Assembly: GCA_033964015.1 (NCBI GenBank)
Contig: CM066913.1
Coordinates: 33,617,577 to 33,681,576 of the forward strand
Source: Scolanthus callimorphus
Lineage: Eukaryota; Cnidaria; Anthozoa; Actiniaria; Edwardsiidae
Reading direction: 5' to 3'
DNA length: 64,000 nucleotides
Below the pieces are notes generated by a model. The model was not told the DNA's origin. It saw only the letters and a program-made list of their open reading frames with translations, and searched no databases. Position numbers and translations under genes: made by a program. This document shows, in pieces, positions 1 through 9,324 of the stretch; within the stretch, counting starts at the first letter, position 1, and every line of letters begins with the position of its first letter.

Positions 1-718
1 TAACTCACGACAGTCATCTGAAATCCGCTCTATTTGCTCCTGCATGATTATCCTTTATGCGCGAATCCCGTTGAACGCCACAAAACACCATATCCGAGAA
101 ACGCCTTCACTTGAACCGACTTGAACCATAAAGCGTTTGTCGAGCCTACTTGCTTGGTTTCCTGGCCCATAGAGTGTGTTCAAGCAGGTAAACCTGAAAA
201 TACAGATGAAATCGTTTACATATGTTATCTTAGAGAACAACCAACGAGCGCAAAATACCTGAAACTTGCCTTCAGTTACTCCAGCTTGAAGCAGTTCCGA
301 TCCAAGTTGTTACGATCCATGGCGCTATGCAAATTGACTAGTAGCAGTCAGTGCGTGGTACAAACGAAAATACCGTTTGAATGAGTCGCGCTTTCACAAA
401 AAGCCACTCGATTGATTGGCTTGGCTGTTTTGTACGAAAACAATAGACATAATTCTGCTAACAAATGAATGCAATCAAGCTGTTTTTTGTTTTGTTCGGA
501 CCTTTGTCAATCATGGTTGAATAAAACCTGTCATTCATTTTCTCTGGGGAACGTACTTCTATGAAAACAGCTAACTAACAAACAATGGTTCCTATCGGAA
601 TGCGCTACCCTTTTCAATTGTAAACTATACTCCTTGTCAAAACTTTGAAATTCAATGAGAAGAATGCATTTCATTTGTTCCTGTTTTCTGAAAACCTTGC
701 CAATCATGTAATAAGCCA
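1..718. other. No recognisable gene
   Basis: Only short open frames occur here, the longest 87 codons on the plus strand (121-384). None shows a domain, signal peptide or splice context I recognise. This stretch would lie in an upstream intron or 5' flank of the receptor phosphatase gene. Confidence 0.5.
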
Positions 719-818
719 GTTAATTACCTCGGATGGGGTCAATACGCTTTACATTCCCTCGGGCCTAACGGCCCTCGGTACTGTAAATCGCGTATTGACC
801 CCATCCTCGGTAATTAAC
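719..818. repeat. 100-bp palindrome, MITE-like
   Basis: The left arm (GTTAATTACC, then GATGGGGTCAATACGC) and the right arm (GCGTATTGACCCCATC, then GGTAATTAAC) are near-perfect reverse complements. The centre is GGGCCTAACGGCCC. It looks like a small foldback element. It is not a convincing terminal repeat of the Polinton next to it, because no matching copy is seen after 7074. Confidence 0.7.
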
Positions 819-867
819 TCTTACATATAACCCACCTCCATTTTATGGTAATTGGGGTGACAATCCA

Positions 868-1447
868 ATGACGCGTGGTTATGGAATAAAAAAAGCCTCT
901 AAAAAAAGGAAAGGCAAAAGGGAAGGGCCTGTTACTTGGGAAAAACAGCCCTTTCAACGGCATTTCCATACTAGGAGCTCTTTTGTAAAATTTGTAAATA
1001 AACCGTTATCAAATATTGATATTTTGAATTGGGTTAAGCAATTTGGGATAAAGCATTTTAGAGACGTTTACTCAAGGGATACTCTACCAAAAACCATTAA
1101 TAAAAAGAATGTGGTATTATCAACCTAGATGAGTTTGATGGCCCTGGTACGCATTGGGTATGTTATCGAAATATAGACGATAAATACTGCGAGTATTTTG
1201 ATAGCTTTGGATTGACCATGCCGACCGAGATTCAGAAGTATCTATATACATCTGGAAAGACACTTTTTTATTCAGGTGATGAAATCCAAGAGAGATCATC
1301 TGTTTATGCGGGTATTGGTGTTTGTATTATATTTTAGAAAGACAGAAGGGTATATCGTTGTTTGATACTATTCATAATGAATCGTTTAGTGTGAACAATC
1401 AAGGTATCAATCATCAATTTATAATTTCATATTTTAATCTACTCTAA
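868..1447 (+). pseudogene. Adenain-like cysteine protease of a Polinton, frameshifted
   Basis: The N-terminal open frame (868-1128) carries the LSNIDILNWVKQFGIKHFR region typical of Polinton/adintovirus proteases. The catalytic part continues in another frame from about 1122, with GTHWVCY (catalytic His) and CEYFDSFG (catalytic Asp). A second frame change near 1306 falls at the segment that should carry the nucleophilic Cys, and the last part runs in a third frame to a stop at 1447. In this family the enzyme is thought to mature virion proteins. Two frameshifts make it a pseudogene. The family call is from motif order, not a database search. Confidence 0.72.
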
Positions 1448-1453
1448 TTATAT

Positions 1454-2002
1454 ATGAGATCATACTGTATAAAAGAAAAGAAAATCACAATCAATGTTCC
1501 TGGTTCTGAACGATATGACAGGGCTAAGAACGGGCGAATGATGCTAAAATGCACCTGTTCTTCATGTGGAATAACTAAAAGTAAATTTGTTAAATCAGCT
1601 AATGGTGGTAAGTTAGACATCCATTCTCTGATAGGTAAGTTACCACGACCAAAAGGGGAATTTACGCCTGGAGATTATAAATATATGGGTCCGTATAACC
1701 CCCTTGATAAACAATTGGAATATGATAAAAAAACAGGGGAGGTCACTAGATGGATGGTCCCTCCAAAAAATAAATTAGATGAAATATCCGCAAATCACGA
1801 CGTATGTTATGATATGGGAAAAAATAAAGGTGAATGTGATAAAAAAATGGTCCAATCGATTGATCAGATACCATGGAAGGACAAACCATGGGGTACTACA
1901 GCCGTTAGGAATGTCATTAATACTAAACAGAAACTCGGTCTTGGTGTTAAGAAATCAAAAAACGGAAAAGGCCGTCGAGTGAACCATGGCAAGAAAAACT
2001 AG
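1454..2002 (+). CDS. Phospholipase A2-like domain protein of a Polinton element
   Basis: A single intact frame of 182 residues. Residues about 30-45 contain a Cys cluster (KCTCSSCG) resembling a zinc ribbon. Residues about 75-150 contain a phospholipase A2-like core: a GPYNP calcium-loop-like motif, then HDVCYD with the His-Asp pair. The same fold occurs in the parvovirus VP1 unique region and in cnidarian Polinton-like elements, where it is thought to act on membranes. The lysine-rich tail (about residues 160-182) overlaps the start of the integrase frame. It sits 7 bp after the protease relic in the same orientation. This is the only long intact ORF of the element; activity is not known. 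Confidence 0.72.
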   Translation: MRSYCIKEKKITINVPGSERYDRAKNGRMMLKCTCSSCGITKSKFVKSANGGKLDIHSLIGKLPRPKGEFTPGDYKYMGPYNPLDKQLEYDKKTGEVTRWMVPPKNKLDEISANHDVCYDMGKNKGECDKKMVQSIDQIPWKDKPWGTTAVRNVINTKQKLGLGVKKSKNGKGRRVNHGKKN

Positions 2003-2899
2003 CTGATGAATTACACAAACCAATCAGAAAAAAATTCACTCGACGGCGTGTTATTGCAAACCATATTGATGAGATATGGTGTTCTGACCTTGTTGAAATG
2101 CAACCATTTAAGCAATGGAATAAGGGTTTTAGGTATCTTCTTATGGTTTTAGATGTTTTTAGTAAATATGGTTGGATTGTCCCATTAAAGGATAAAAAAG
2201 GTGAAACTGTTATGAATGGTTTTCAAACTATATTCAAAGAAGGTAGAAAACCTCAATATCTATGGATGGATAATGGTAAGGAGTATTATAACAAGCATGT
2301 GAAAGACCTCTTAGAAAAAAAAACAATATAAAATGTATTCTACTGAGAATGAAGAAAAATCTTCTGTTTGTGAAATATGGAATAGAACAATCAAAACCAA
2401 GATGTGGAAATACACAGTATTTAGACATGTTACCCAAATTAGTTAAAGAATACAATAATACAAAACATTCAAGCATAAAAATGACGCCTGTAGAGGCATC
2501 CAAGAAAAGAACGAAGGAATTGTTTATTTCAATCTTTATGGTGATATGGAGCAATTGTCACAGAAACCAAAATTCAAAGTAGACGATAAGGTTCGTATAT
2601 CAAAATATAAGCGTCAAGTATTTGATAAGGGCTACACTCCAAACTGGACGGAAGAAGTATTTATTGTTAATGAAATTCAATACACGAATCCTATAACATA
2701 CAAACTAAAAGACTTAAATCATGATCAAATACAAGGATCATTTTACGAACCTAAATTACTGAAGGCAAAACAGGGTGTTTTCCGTATTGATAAAGTCATT
2801 CGGAGAGATTATAAAAAGAAACAAGCTTTAGGAAAATGGAAAGGATATAATGAAGAATTTAATAGTTGGATACCAATGAAGGATTTAAACGCACTATAA
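1981..2899 (+). pseudogene. Polinton integrase (DDE, rve type) with C-terminal chromodomain, frameshifted
   Basis: The first part (EIWCSDLVEM, then a YLLMVLDVFSKYGW stretch and WMDNGKEYYN) holds the first two catalytic Asp residues of a retroviral-type integrase core. The frame breaks in the A-run near 2320, and the Glu-bearing part (CEIWNRTIK) continues in another frame. A break near 2410 leads to the open frame with YNNTKHSSIKMTPVEA, and another near 2525 leads to the final frame (2546-2899). That frame ends in VFRIDKVIRRDYKKKQALGKWKGY followed by NSWIPMKDL, a chromodomain as in Polinton and chromovirus integrases. No clear ATG was found; the frame opens inside the end of the preceding gene. 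At least three frameshifts. Confidence 0.8.
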
Positions 2900-2938
2900 A
2901 ATACTTAAAAATATATTATATAAATATAGTATATAATG
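2886..2938 (+). promoter_or_regulatory. AT-rich leader upstream of the zinc-finger ORF, copy 1
   Basis: The stretch TTTAAACGCACTATAAAAT, then an ATATTATATAAATATAG run, ends at the start codon at 2936. A near copy stands in front of the polymerase at 3171-3228. Repeated TATA-like leaders directly before two ORFs of one element suggest promoter sequence; this is inference. Confidence 0.5.
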
Positions 2939-3124
2939 GGAAGACCTAAAAAATATTTCAGTGAAGAAGCTAGGAAGCGATCAATTACACAGAGCAAATC
3001 AAAGTACATGTTAAAGACGGAATGGCTATGCCCTTTTTGTAATAACAAAAATTATTCGTTAGCTGGGAAATGGAGCCATATAAAGACTAAAAAACATGAG
3101 ATAAATTCTAAAGCCATGAAGTAA
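2936..3124 (+). CDS. Small zinc-finger-like protein of the Polinton element
   Basis: 62 residues in one intact frame between integrase and polymerase. The N-terminus is basic (MGRPKKYFSEEARKRS). Residues 32-53 read WLCPFCNNKNYSLAGKW followed by SHIKTKKH, that is Cys-x2-Cys then His-x5-His, like a U1-type C2H2 finger. Such short finger ORFs are common beside polymerase genes of cnidarian Polinton-like elements. Its role is unknown; DNA or RNA binding is inferred from the finger. It has its own AT-rich leader. Confidence 0.55.
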   Translation: MGRPKKYFSEEARKRSITQSKSKYMLKTEWLCPFCNNKNYSLAGKWSHIKTKKHEINSKAMK

Positions 3125-3170
3125 TAACCAATTTTTCATCATAGTTTAAAATGAACCAAACATTGATTCA

Positions 3171-3228
3171 TTTTAAACGCACTATAAAAATGACTTAAGA
3201 AAATATTATATATAGTATATATATAATG
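3171..3228 (+). promoter_or_regulatory. AT-rich leader upstream of DNA polymerase, copy 2
   Basis: It repeats the 2886-2938 leader: TTTTAAACGCACTATAAAAA, a TTAAGAAAATATTATATA run, then ATG at 3226. Both copies keep the CGCACTATAAAA block and end at an ATGG start. Confidence 0.5.
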
Positions 3229-6200
3229 GAAAAAATTATCTCAACTAATAATATGAATAAATTCGCTCTTGAAAAATTAAGCAAATCTCAGCTTATCGAA
3301 TTATTGTTACGGCAAAATGCAAATCAACAAACTACAAAAAACTACGAACAAATGAAGCCCATCCCTACCCCTCGAAGGACTGTTAAGCAGATGGTGGAGA
3401 GGTATGAAAATAGTATAATACCCCCTCCCGTAGAATATATGGATAAACCAGTGCCAGCACCTAGGACTAAGATAGAGCAGGTGAGTCAGGCTCTGAAAGG
3501 TTATACCAAATCGTATAATATCAGCCTTTGGAACAATAAAGACCCACTGGTCCAAATGCAACGCACTAGAAAGGCTATTGAATATCACATTAAGAATATG
3601 CTGTCATCTATGAAAGGGGTTAAATATGTCGAAACGTTAAAGATTACATTTAACAAAATGTATGGCGATGAAATAGTGTTTAAGACAACGTACTTTAACA
3701 GCACGGCCCAAACAATCATTAACCCTATAGAGGTCGCCGAAGCGTTGCAAACATCCCAACAACGAATCCTAAACCTGATCGCTCAATGGATATCAGAAGG
3801 GTCTGGATGGACTATTCAATCCATTGATGATTACTACCTCAACGTCGTCAAGTACCAGCCTATGAATGGATCATCATATATTCAATTACCCTCTGAGCTA
3901 CAACATAGTGTTAAGGGGTTGATCAACTTGAAAAACCGTGATAATGGATGTTTCAGATGGTGCCATATCAGGCACTTGAACCCACAAGCTAAGGACCCTC
4001 AAAGGATAAAAAAATCTGACAAACAATACGTTGAAAAGTTAGACTACTCAGGAATTGAATTTCCAGTGACAATCAAGCAGTTTAACAAAATCGAGAAAAA
4101 GAATAATATCAGGATAAATGTATTCTGTTATGAGGGAGGGCAACCATACCCAATATATATATCAAAAGAAAAATCGGAAGATCATATGGAGCTGTTATTA
4201 ATAACAAAAGATGAAAATAAACATTACGTGCTCATCAAAGATTTTAATAAGTTTATGTACAAACAAACCAAGCATAAGGAAAGGAAGCACTTTTGTATGT
4301 ACTGTCTACAATGTTTCAGTTCAAATGACGTTCTAAGTGCTCATAAAGATAATTGTCTTCAAGTCAATGGAACCCAAGCAGTAAAAATGCCTGGTAAGGA
4401 TAATAATATACTAAAATTTAACAACTTCCATAACCAACAACCGATACCATTCGTCATTTACGCTGACATCGAAGCTATAACGAAAAAAGATTCAGGGATG
4501 CCAACCTAATAATGTGAAGTCATATACTGAAGCATACCAAAAACATACAGACTGTGGGTACGGTTATAAGATTGTATGTTGTTATAATGATAAATATACA
4601 AAACCAGTGCAGATATATAGGGGTGAAAAGGCTGTATACAAATTTATGGAAAAAATGCTAGAAGAAGTTCATTATTGCAAAAAAGTCATGAAAACATTCT
4701 TTAACAAACCATTGACAATGACCCAAGATGATGAAGATGCATTTCAAAAAGAAAAAGAATGCCATATCTGCAATAAACAATATTCTAGCAAAGACATCCC
4801 AGTTAGAGACCATTGCCATATTACTGGCAAATACAGAGGCTCAGCGCATCAAGACTGTAATCTGAAACTTAGATTAAACCCAGAAGAAATAAAAATACCT
4901 ATTATATTTCATAATCTTAGGGGGTATGATAGCCATTTTATAATGCAAGAGATTGGAGCTATTGTTAAGAACCACACATATAAAAATAAGAAAGGAGAGG
5001 AAAAACAAATGAATATCAGTGCCATACCGAATAATATGGAAAAGTATATGGCTTTCATGCTTGGTAATCACCTTACATTTATTGATAGTTTTCAATTTAT
5101 GAGCTCAAGTTTGGAAAAACTCGTTGATAATATGTTGAGGTGTGGAAAATGTAGTACTTGTAACCCTGATAGCTGTATAAAACAAAGTATCAGTAGTAAA
5201 GGGCGTGTAGTACAACATAAATCAAGCTTTCCATGTGGTGAATGTAAAAATTGTAAAAAATATTGGTAAAAAATGTATAACACCAAATTATAAGAATCTT
5301 AAATACACCTCCAAAAAGTTTGAAAACAAAAAGCTTGCTTTGATGGCTCGAAAAGGAGTATATTGTTACGACTACATGGACAGTTTTAGTAAATTCGATG
5401 GAGGGTTGCCATCGAAAGAAGACTTTTACACACATCACCGCCGAAGACTACCAACATGCTCAGACTGTATGGGAAATGTTTCAACTCAAGACAATGGGTG
5501 AATACCACGATCTATACCTAAAATCAGACATCCTCCTACTGACTGACGTCTTCGAAAACTTCAGGAGAAAATGTTTAGAATTCTATAAATTAGATCCATG
5601 TCATTATTTCACATCTCCTGGTTTGTCTTGGGATGCTATGTTAAAAATGACTGATATCAAATTGGAGCTAATGACAGACATCGATATGTTCCAATTTATT
5701 GAAAAAGGTATGAGGGGTGGTATATCATACATAGCCCATCGATACGGCAAGGCAAATAATAAGTATATGAAATCATACGATGAGAAGGCGCCCTCAAAGT
5801 ATATCATGTACATCGATGCTGGAAATCTTTACGGCTGGAGTATGAGTCAATATCTACCAACTAGTGAATTTAGATAGATGACAAAGGGGCATATTAAAAA
5901 CCTAGACCTAGCTAAATATAATGAAGATAGTAAAAAAGGATTGATCTTAGAAGTCGATCTAGAATACCCAAAAGAGTTGCATAACCATCATAACGATTAC
6001 CCATTAGCCACAGAGAGGGTTTGCGTAGGTAGAGATATGCTGTCCGAGTATTGTAAAAAAATAGCTACCATATATAATATATCAACAGGCCTAGTACAAA
6101 AACTAATTCCAACTTTAAGAAACAAAGAAAAATATGTTCTACACTATAGAAACCTTCAATTATATACAGATCTTGGATTAAAAGTTATTAAAGTTCATCG

Positions 6201-7074
6201 AGTATTAGAATTTAATCAGTCACCTTGGCTTAAACAATATATTGACTTTAATACCAATAAACGAAAGAACGCTAAGAACTCATTTGAGAAAGACTTTTTT
6301 AAACTAATGAATAACTCCGTCTTTGGAAAAACGATGGAAAACTTAAGGAAGAGAGTTGATGTTAGATTAGTAACTGATGATAAAAAACTAATTAAACTAA
6401 CAAGTAAGCCGACGTATGTCAGCAGTAAAATCTTTAATGAAAACTTAGTAGCAGTTCATAAGATTAAAGAAACGCTAACCCTAAACCGACCGGCTTATGT
6501 AGGCATGTGCATCCTCGATATTAGTAAGACATTAATGTATGATTTTCATTATAACTACATCAAAAGAAGTATGGTAATAAGGCTAAACTGCTCTTCACTG
6601 ACACAGACTCCTTAACTTATGAAATCGAGACCGACGACGTCTATATGGACTTCTGGAACGATAAGGGTAAATTTGATAATAGCGACTACCCAGAAAGACA
6701 CCGTATTTCGACAAGACAAACAAAAGAGTAGTTGGAATATTCAAAGATGAAACCACTGGAATTCCAATTTGTGAACACATTGGCCTACGATCTAAAATGT
6801 ATAGCTATATGAAAGACAATCAAATAGAAGGGAAGACGGCTAAGGGTATTAAGAAAAATGTAATCAAAATAACATCAAACACGAAAACTATCGGGACACA
6901 CTCTTCAATAAGAAGCAAATGCATCATAAGATGAAAACAATCAGAAGTCATAACCATCAATTATGTAGTTATGAGATAAATAAAGTGTCGCTCAGCTGTT
7001 TCGATGACAAAAGATATATCCTCAACGATGGTATAACAAGCTATGCCTACGGACATCATAATATTAAACCTTAG
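3226..7074 (+). pseudogene. Protein-primed DNA polymerase B of a Polinton/adintovirus-like element, broken
   Basis: Family B polymerase in pieces. The long N-terminal part (3226-4509) ends with FVIYADIEAI (Exo I). The next piece (4514-5269) has a Cys/His segment (CHICNKQY then VRDHCHITGKYRGSAH) resembling endonuclease VII/HNH zinc motifs, then Exo II (FHNLRGYDSHFI). Later pieces show Exo III (YHDLYLKSDILLLTDVFENF), motif A (DAGNLYGWSMSQYLP), motif B (KLMNNSVFGKTMEN) and motif C (FTDTDSL near 6600). The last piece ends at the stop 7072-7074. Breaks: frameshifts near 4505, 5265, 5440 and 6580 and at least one more after 6690, plus an in-frame TAG at 5875-5877. All polymerase motifs are recognisable, so decay is recent to moderate. 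It would have replicated the element. No packaging ATPase or capsid genes are seen, so the element is incomplete. Confidence 0.85.
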
Positions 7075-7087
7075 TCCTCCCTTAATT

Positions 7088-7318
7088 CCATTCTATATTT
7101 GATTGACAGGCGTGATACCATTATTATTCCAATATTTGATACCCATTATAATTCCTATATTTGATTCCTATTATAATTCCTATATTTGATTCCCATTATA
7201 ATTCCTATATTTGATTTCCATTATAATTTCTATATTTGATTTCCATTATAATTTCTATATTTGATTCCCATTATAATTTCTATATTTGATTCCCATTATA
7301 ATTTCTATATTTGATTCC
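7088..7318. repeat. 25-bp AT-rich tandem repeat
   Basis: About nine units of roughly CCTATATTTGATTCCCATTA plus TAATT, with C/T changes between units. It starts right after the polymerase stop and may mark the degraded 3' flank of the Polinton. A GATTGACAGGCGTG motif occurs before and after the array (about 7101 and 7380). Confidence 0.8.
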
Positions 7319-7422
7319 AAAATTTTTATTTATATATAAGAATCCATTTGAGGGTTAGTGGTCTTTACCTAAAATTGTGATTGACAGGCGTGGTTTTTAA
7401 CCATGTAGAGGATTAATCTAGA

Positions 7423-7655
7423 AAATACGCTGATACCCCCAAACACTATAAAATGCGCTGATACCCCCAAACACTATACTACTGCTTGTATTTGTGACCA
7501 CTCTCGTCTAGAGACCTCTGGTCCTGCGTTGCTCTTGGTGCTCAACATAGTGTAGCTTGTATTTGTGACCACTCTCGTCTAGAGACCTCTGGTACTGCGT
7601 TGCTCTTGGTGCTCAACATAGTGTTGCTTGTATTTGTGACCACTCGACAGAACCC
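7423..7655. repeat. Two short tandem arrays
   Basis: GCTGATACCCCCAAACACTA occurs twice (about 7429 and 7452). It is followed by about 2.4 copies of a unit near 70 bp that starts GCTTGTATTTGTGACCACTC and ends CTCAACATAGTG. Confidence 0.75.
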
Positions 7656-7689
7656 AAAAATGGCAAGAATTCTACCCTCGTCTAGAGCC

Positions 7690-8436
7690 CTATGGTACTG
7701 GTGGGCGGCCTTGTTGAACTCGCTTTCGTTCGATGAAATTTCCGACAAACGCTTGTTTATGCCTTCTGGGACATTTTTTATCACTGTTGGCGGGTGGTTG
7801 GAATTGACATTGACGTAAAGGAGGGTGTTGTTAGGTTTCATGTATGGCCTATATTGCTCCGTGTTCAAATAAAGTTTAACGTCAAGAAAATTTATCACCT
7901 TTTTGTTAGCTTCGATTGTTATATTTAAGCCGTTTTCCTTGAACGTCTTGCAAATGTCTTTTTTGGTGTTGTCGATTTTCCTAGGTGTGTTCTTGAAAAA
8001 ACCCAGTCCGTCGTCTCTGTAGAGGCCGATAGACTTACTTGGACTGCAAAAGTGATAGCATGTAGCAGACAACAAGCTCACAAGACTCCGCTCCATCGTA
8101 GCTACCTTGAGTTGTATCAAATCCTGTGTCACTTTCTCTCTTCTTCCATGCACTCCCATTACTGAACACAATAGTCCGCTTGGCATGAATAATCACGTCT
8201 CTATCGCATACAATGGCGTAGTTACTTGCAAAGTCGATGGCCCTCATCAAAAGGTCTTCCGAGATCGACGGGTAGAAATCGACTACATCAAAGTTGATGA
8301 AACTTCCTTCGCTCTTGTCCTGTATGTCGCGATACCAGCTTAGTACCTCTCTTGTGCTTTTCCAAAGGTTCACGCGGGTTGCGGCTATCACACTTTCCAC
8401 TAACTTGCTTAGGATGACTTTGCTAACTTGCCCCAA
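7690..8436 (-). pseudogene. Decayed reverse transcriptase of the YRDDGL type
   Basis: Read on the minus strand, 8436 to about 8040 gives FINFDVVDFYPSISEDLLMR (RT motif A type) and TQGSYDGAESCELVVCYMLS. After a frameshift near 8045 the frame gives IGLYRDDGLGFF (the YxDD box), KDICKTFKENGLNITIEANK, FLDVKLYLNTEQYRPYMKPN and INKRLSEISSNESEFNKAA. The order is that of a reverse transcriptase with a fragmentary N-terminus. It resembles RT ORFs widespread in cnidarians and fish. I would place it near Penelope-like or a related group but cannot confirm the clade. It is cut at about 7690 by the tandem array. Confidence 0.68.
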
Positions 8437-9019
8437 TTCCGATTTTGTTGGACTAATTAATCGGCATGTATATATCTATATTTTTTTTTAGAATAAATAA
8501 TTGAATTGAATTGAATTATTATTCTTGCGCGCAGCTGCACGCCGCAAATGACGAAATGATTATTATTCATGTGCGTGAAGCGCCGCTCAAATGACGAATT
8601 TCTATGCTTGTAACGTCGAACTCCCGCTTGAGGGTTCTTCTTTTGACTGCGCGGCAGGCCTATCACTGCAAGGTACTTTGGGAGAGTTCATTTTTTACTC
8701 GACAAGATACACTTGTTCTTATAAACGGCGCGAGGCTTGTGTCTTTGCTGCGCGAGATTTGAGCGAGTATATTAGATGCCATTCCTTATGCGCGAAATTT
8801 TTATTACGTATTGAGGGAAGATAAGTAGAAAAATGTAAATGATACAGAAATTCCTGAAAACAAATTTGGACCCTCTCCCAAATAGGAGAAAACAATTTGG
8901 ACCCTTCCTCTCCCTCTAGACACGCGAAAAAAAAATAAGGACCCTCCCACAAAAATAGTATCCCCCCCCTCCCCGCTAAATAGTGACACGTCCCTAAGCA
9001 AAGCAATTTCTTTATCCAG
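8437..9019. other. Intron-like sequence before the first visible RPTP exon
   Basis: No coding exon recognised. It contains a (GAATT)n run near 8500 and ends in a pyrimidine stretch plus AG at 9018-9019, the acceptor of the discoidin exon. Confidence 0.5.
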
Positions 9020-9324
9020 GATGCGCTTCTTCGTTAGGAGTCGAGGGAGGCCTGGTACCCGACTCTCAGCTCTCATCCTCATCACACTCAGATAACTCTC
9101 ACAAAGCATTCGCTGGCCGTCTGTACGGTGGCTCGTCCTGGTGCAGCTCTTCGTCATCAAACTCTGAGTATCTTCAGGTTGACCTTGGGAAGGCGAAGAC
9201 AGTGACAGGGATAGCCACACAAGGGGACCCCACAAGGGATAATTGGGTTACACAGTTTTCCATTAAGTATGGCTTTACTGGAACTGATTGGAATGCATTC
9301 AAGGATGGACAACAAAACATAAAG
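9020..9324 (+). CDS. RPTP exon: F5/8 type C (discoidin) domain, first part
   Basis: The acceptor is TTTCTTTATCCAG at 9007-9019, entering in phase 1. The frame reads [20 protein letters not shown], then [28 protein letters not shown] and [11 protein letters not shown]. This is the classic discoidin pattern (LGMESG-IPDSQ, YLQVDLG, TGIATQG). The donor GTAGAC follows IK at 9324, phase 0. Discoidin domains bind carbohydrates, collagens or membranes; here it would form the outer tip of the receptor. Confidence 0.85.

Noticed and set aside
8591..8824. Signal-peptide exon for the RPTP
   Set aside because: The 77-codon frame has no hydrophobic leader ending in a phase-1 donor near the discoidin exon.
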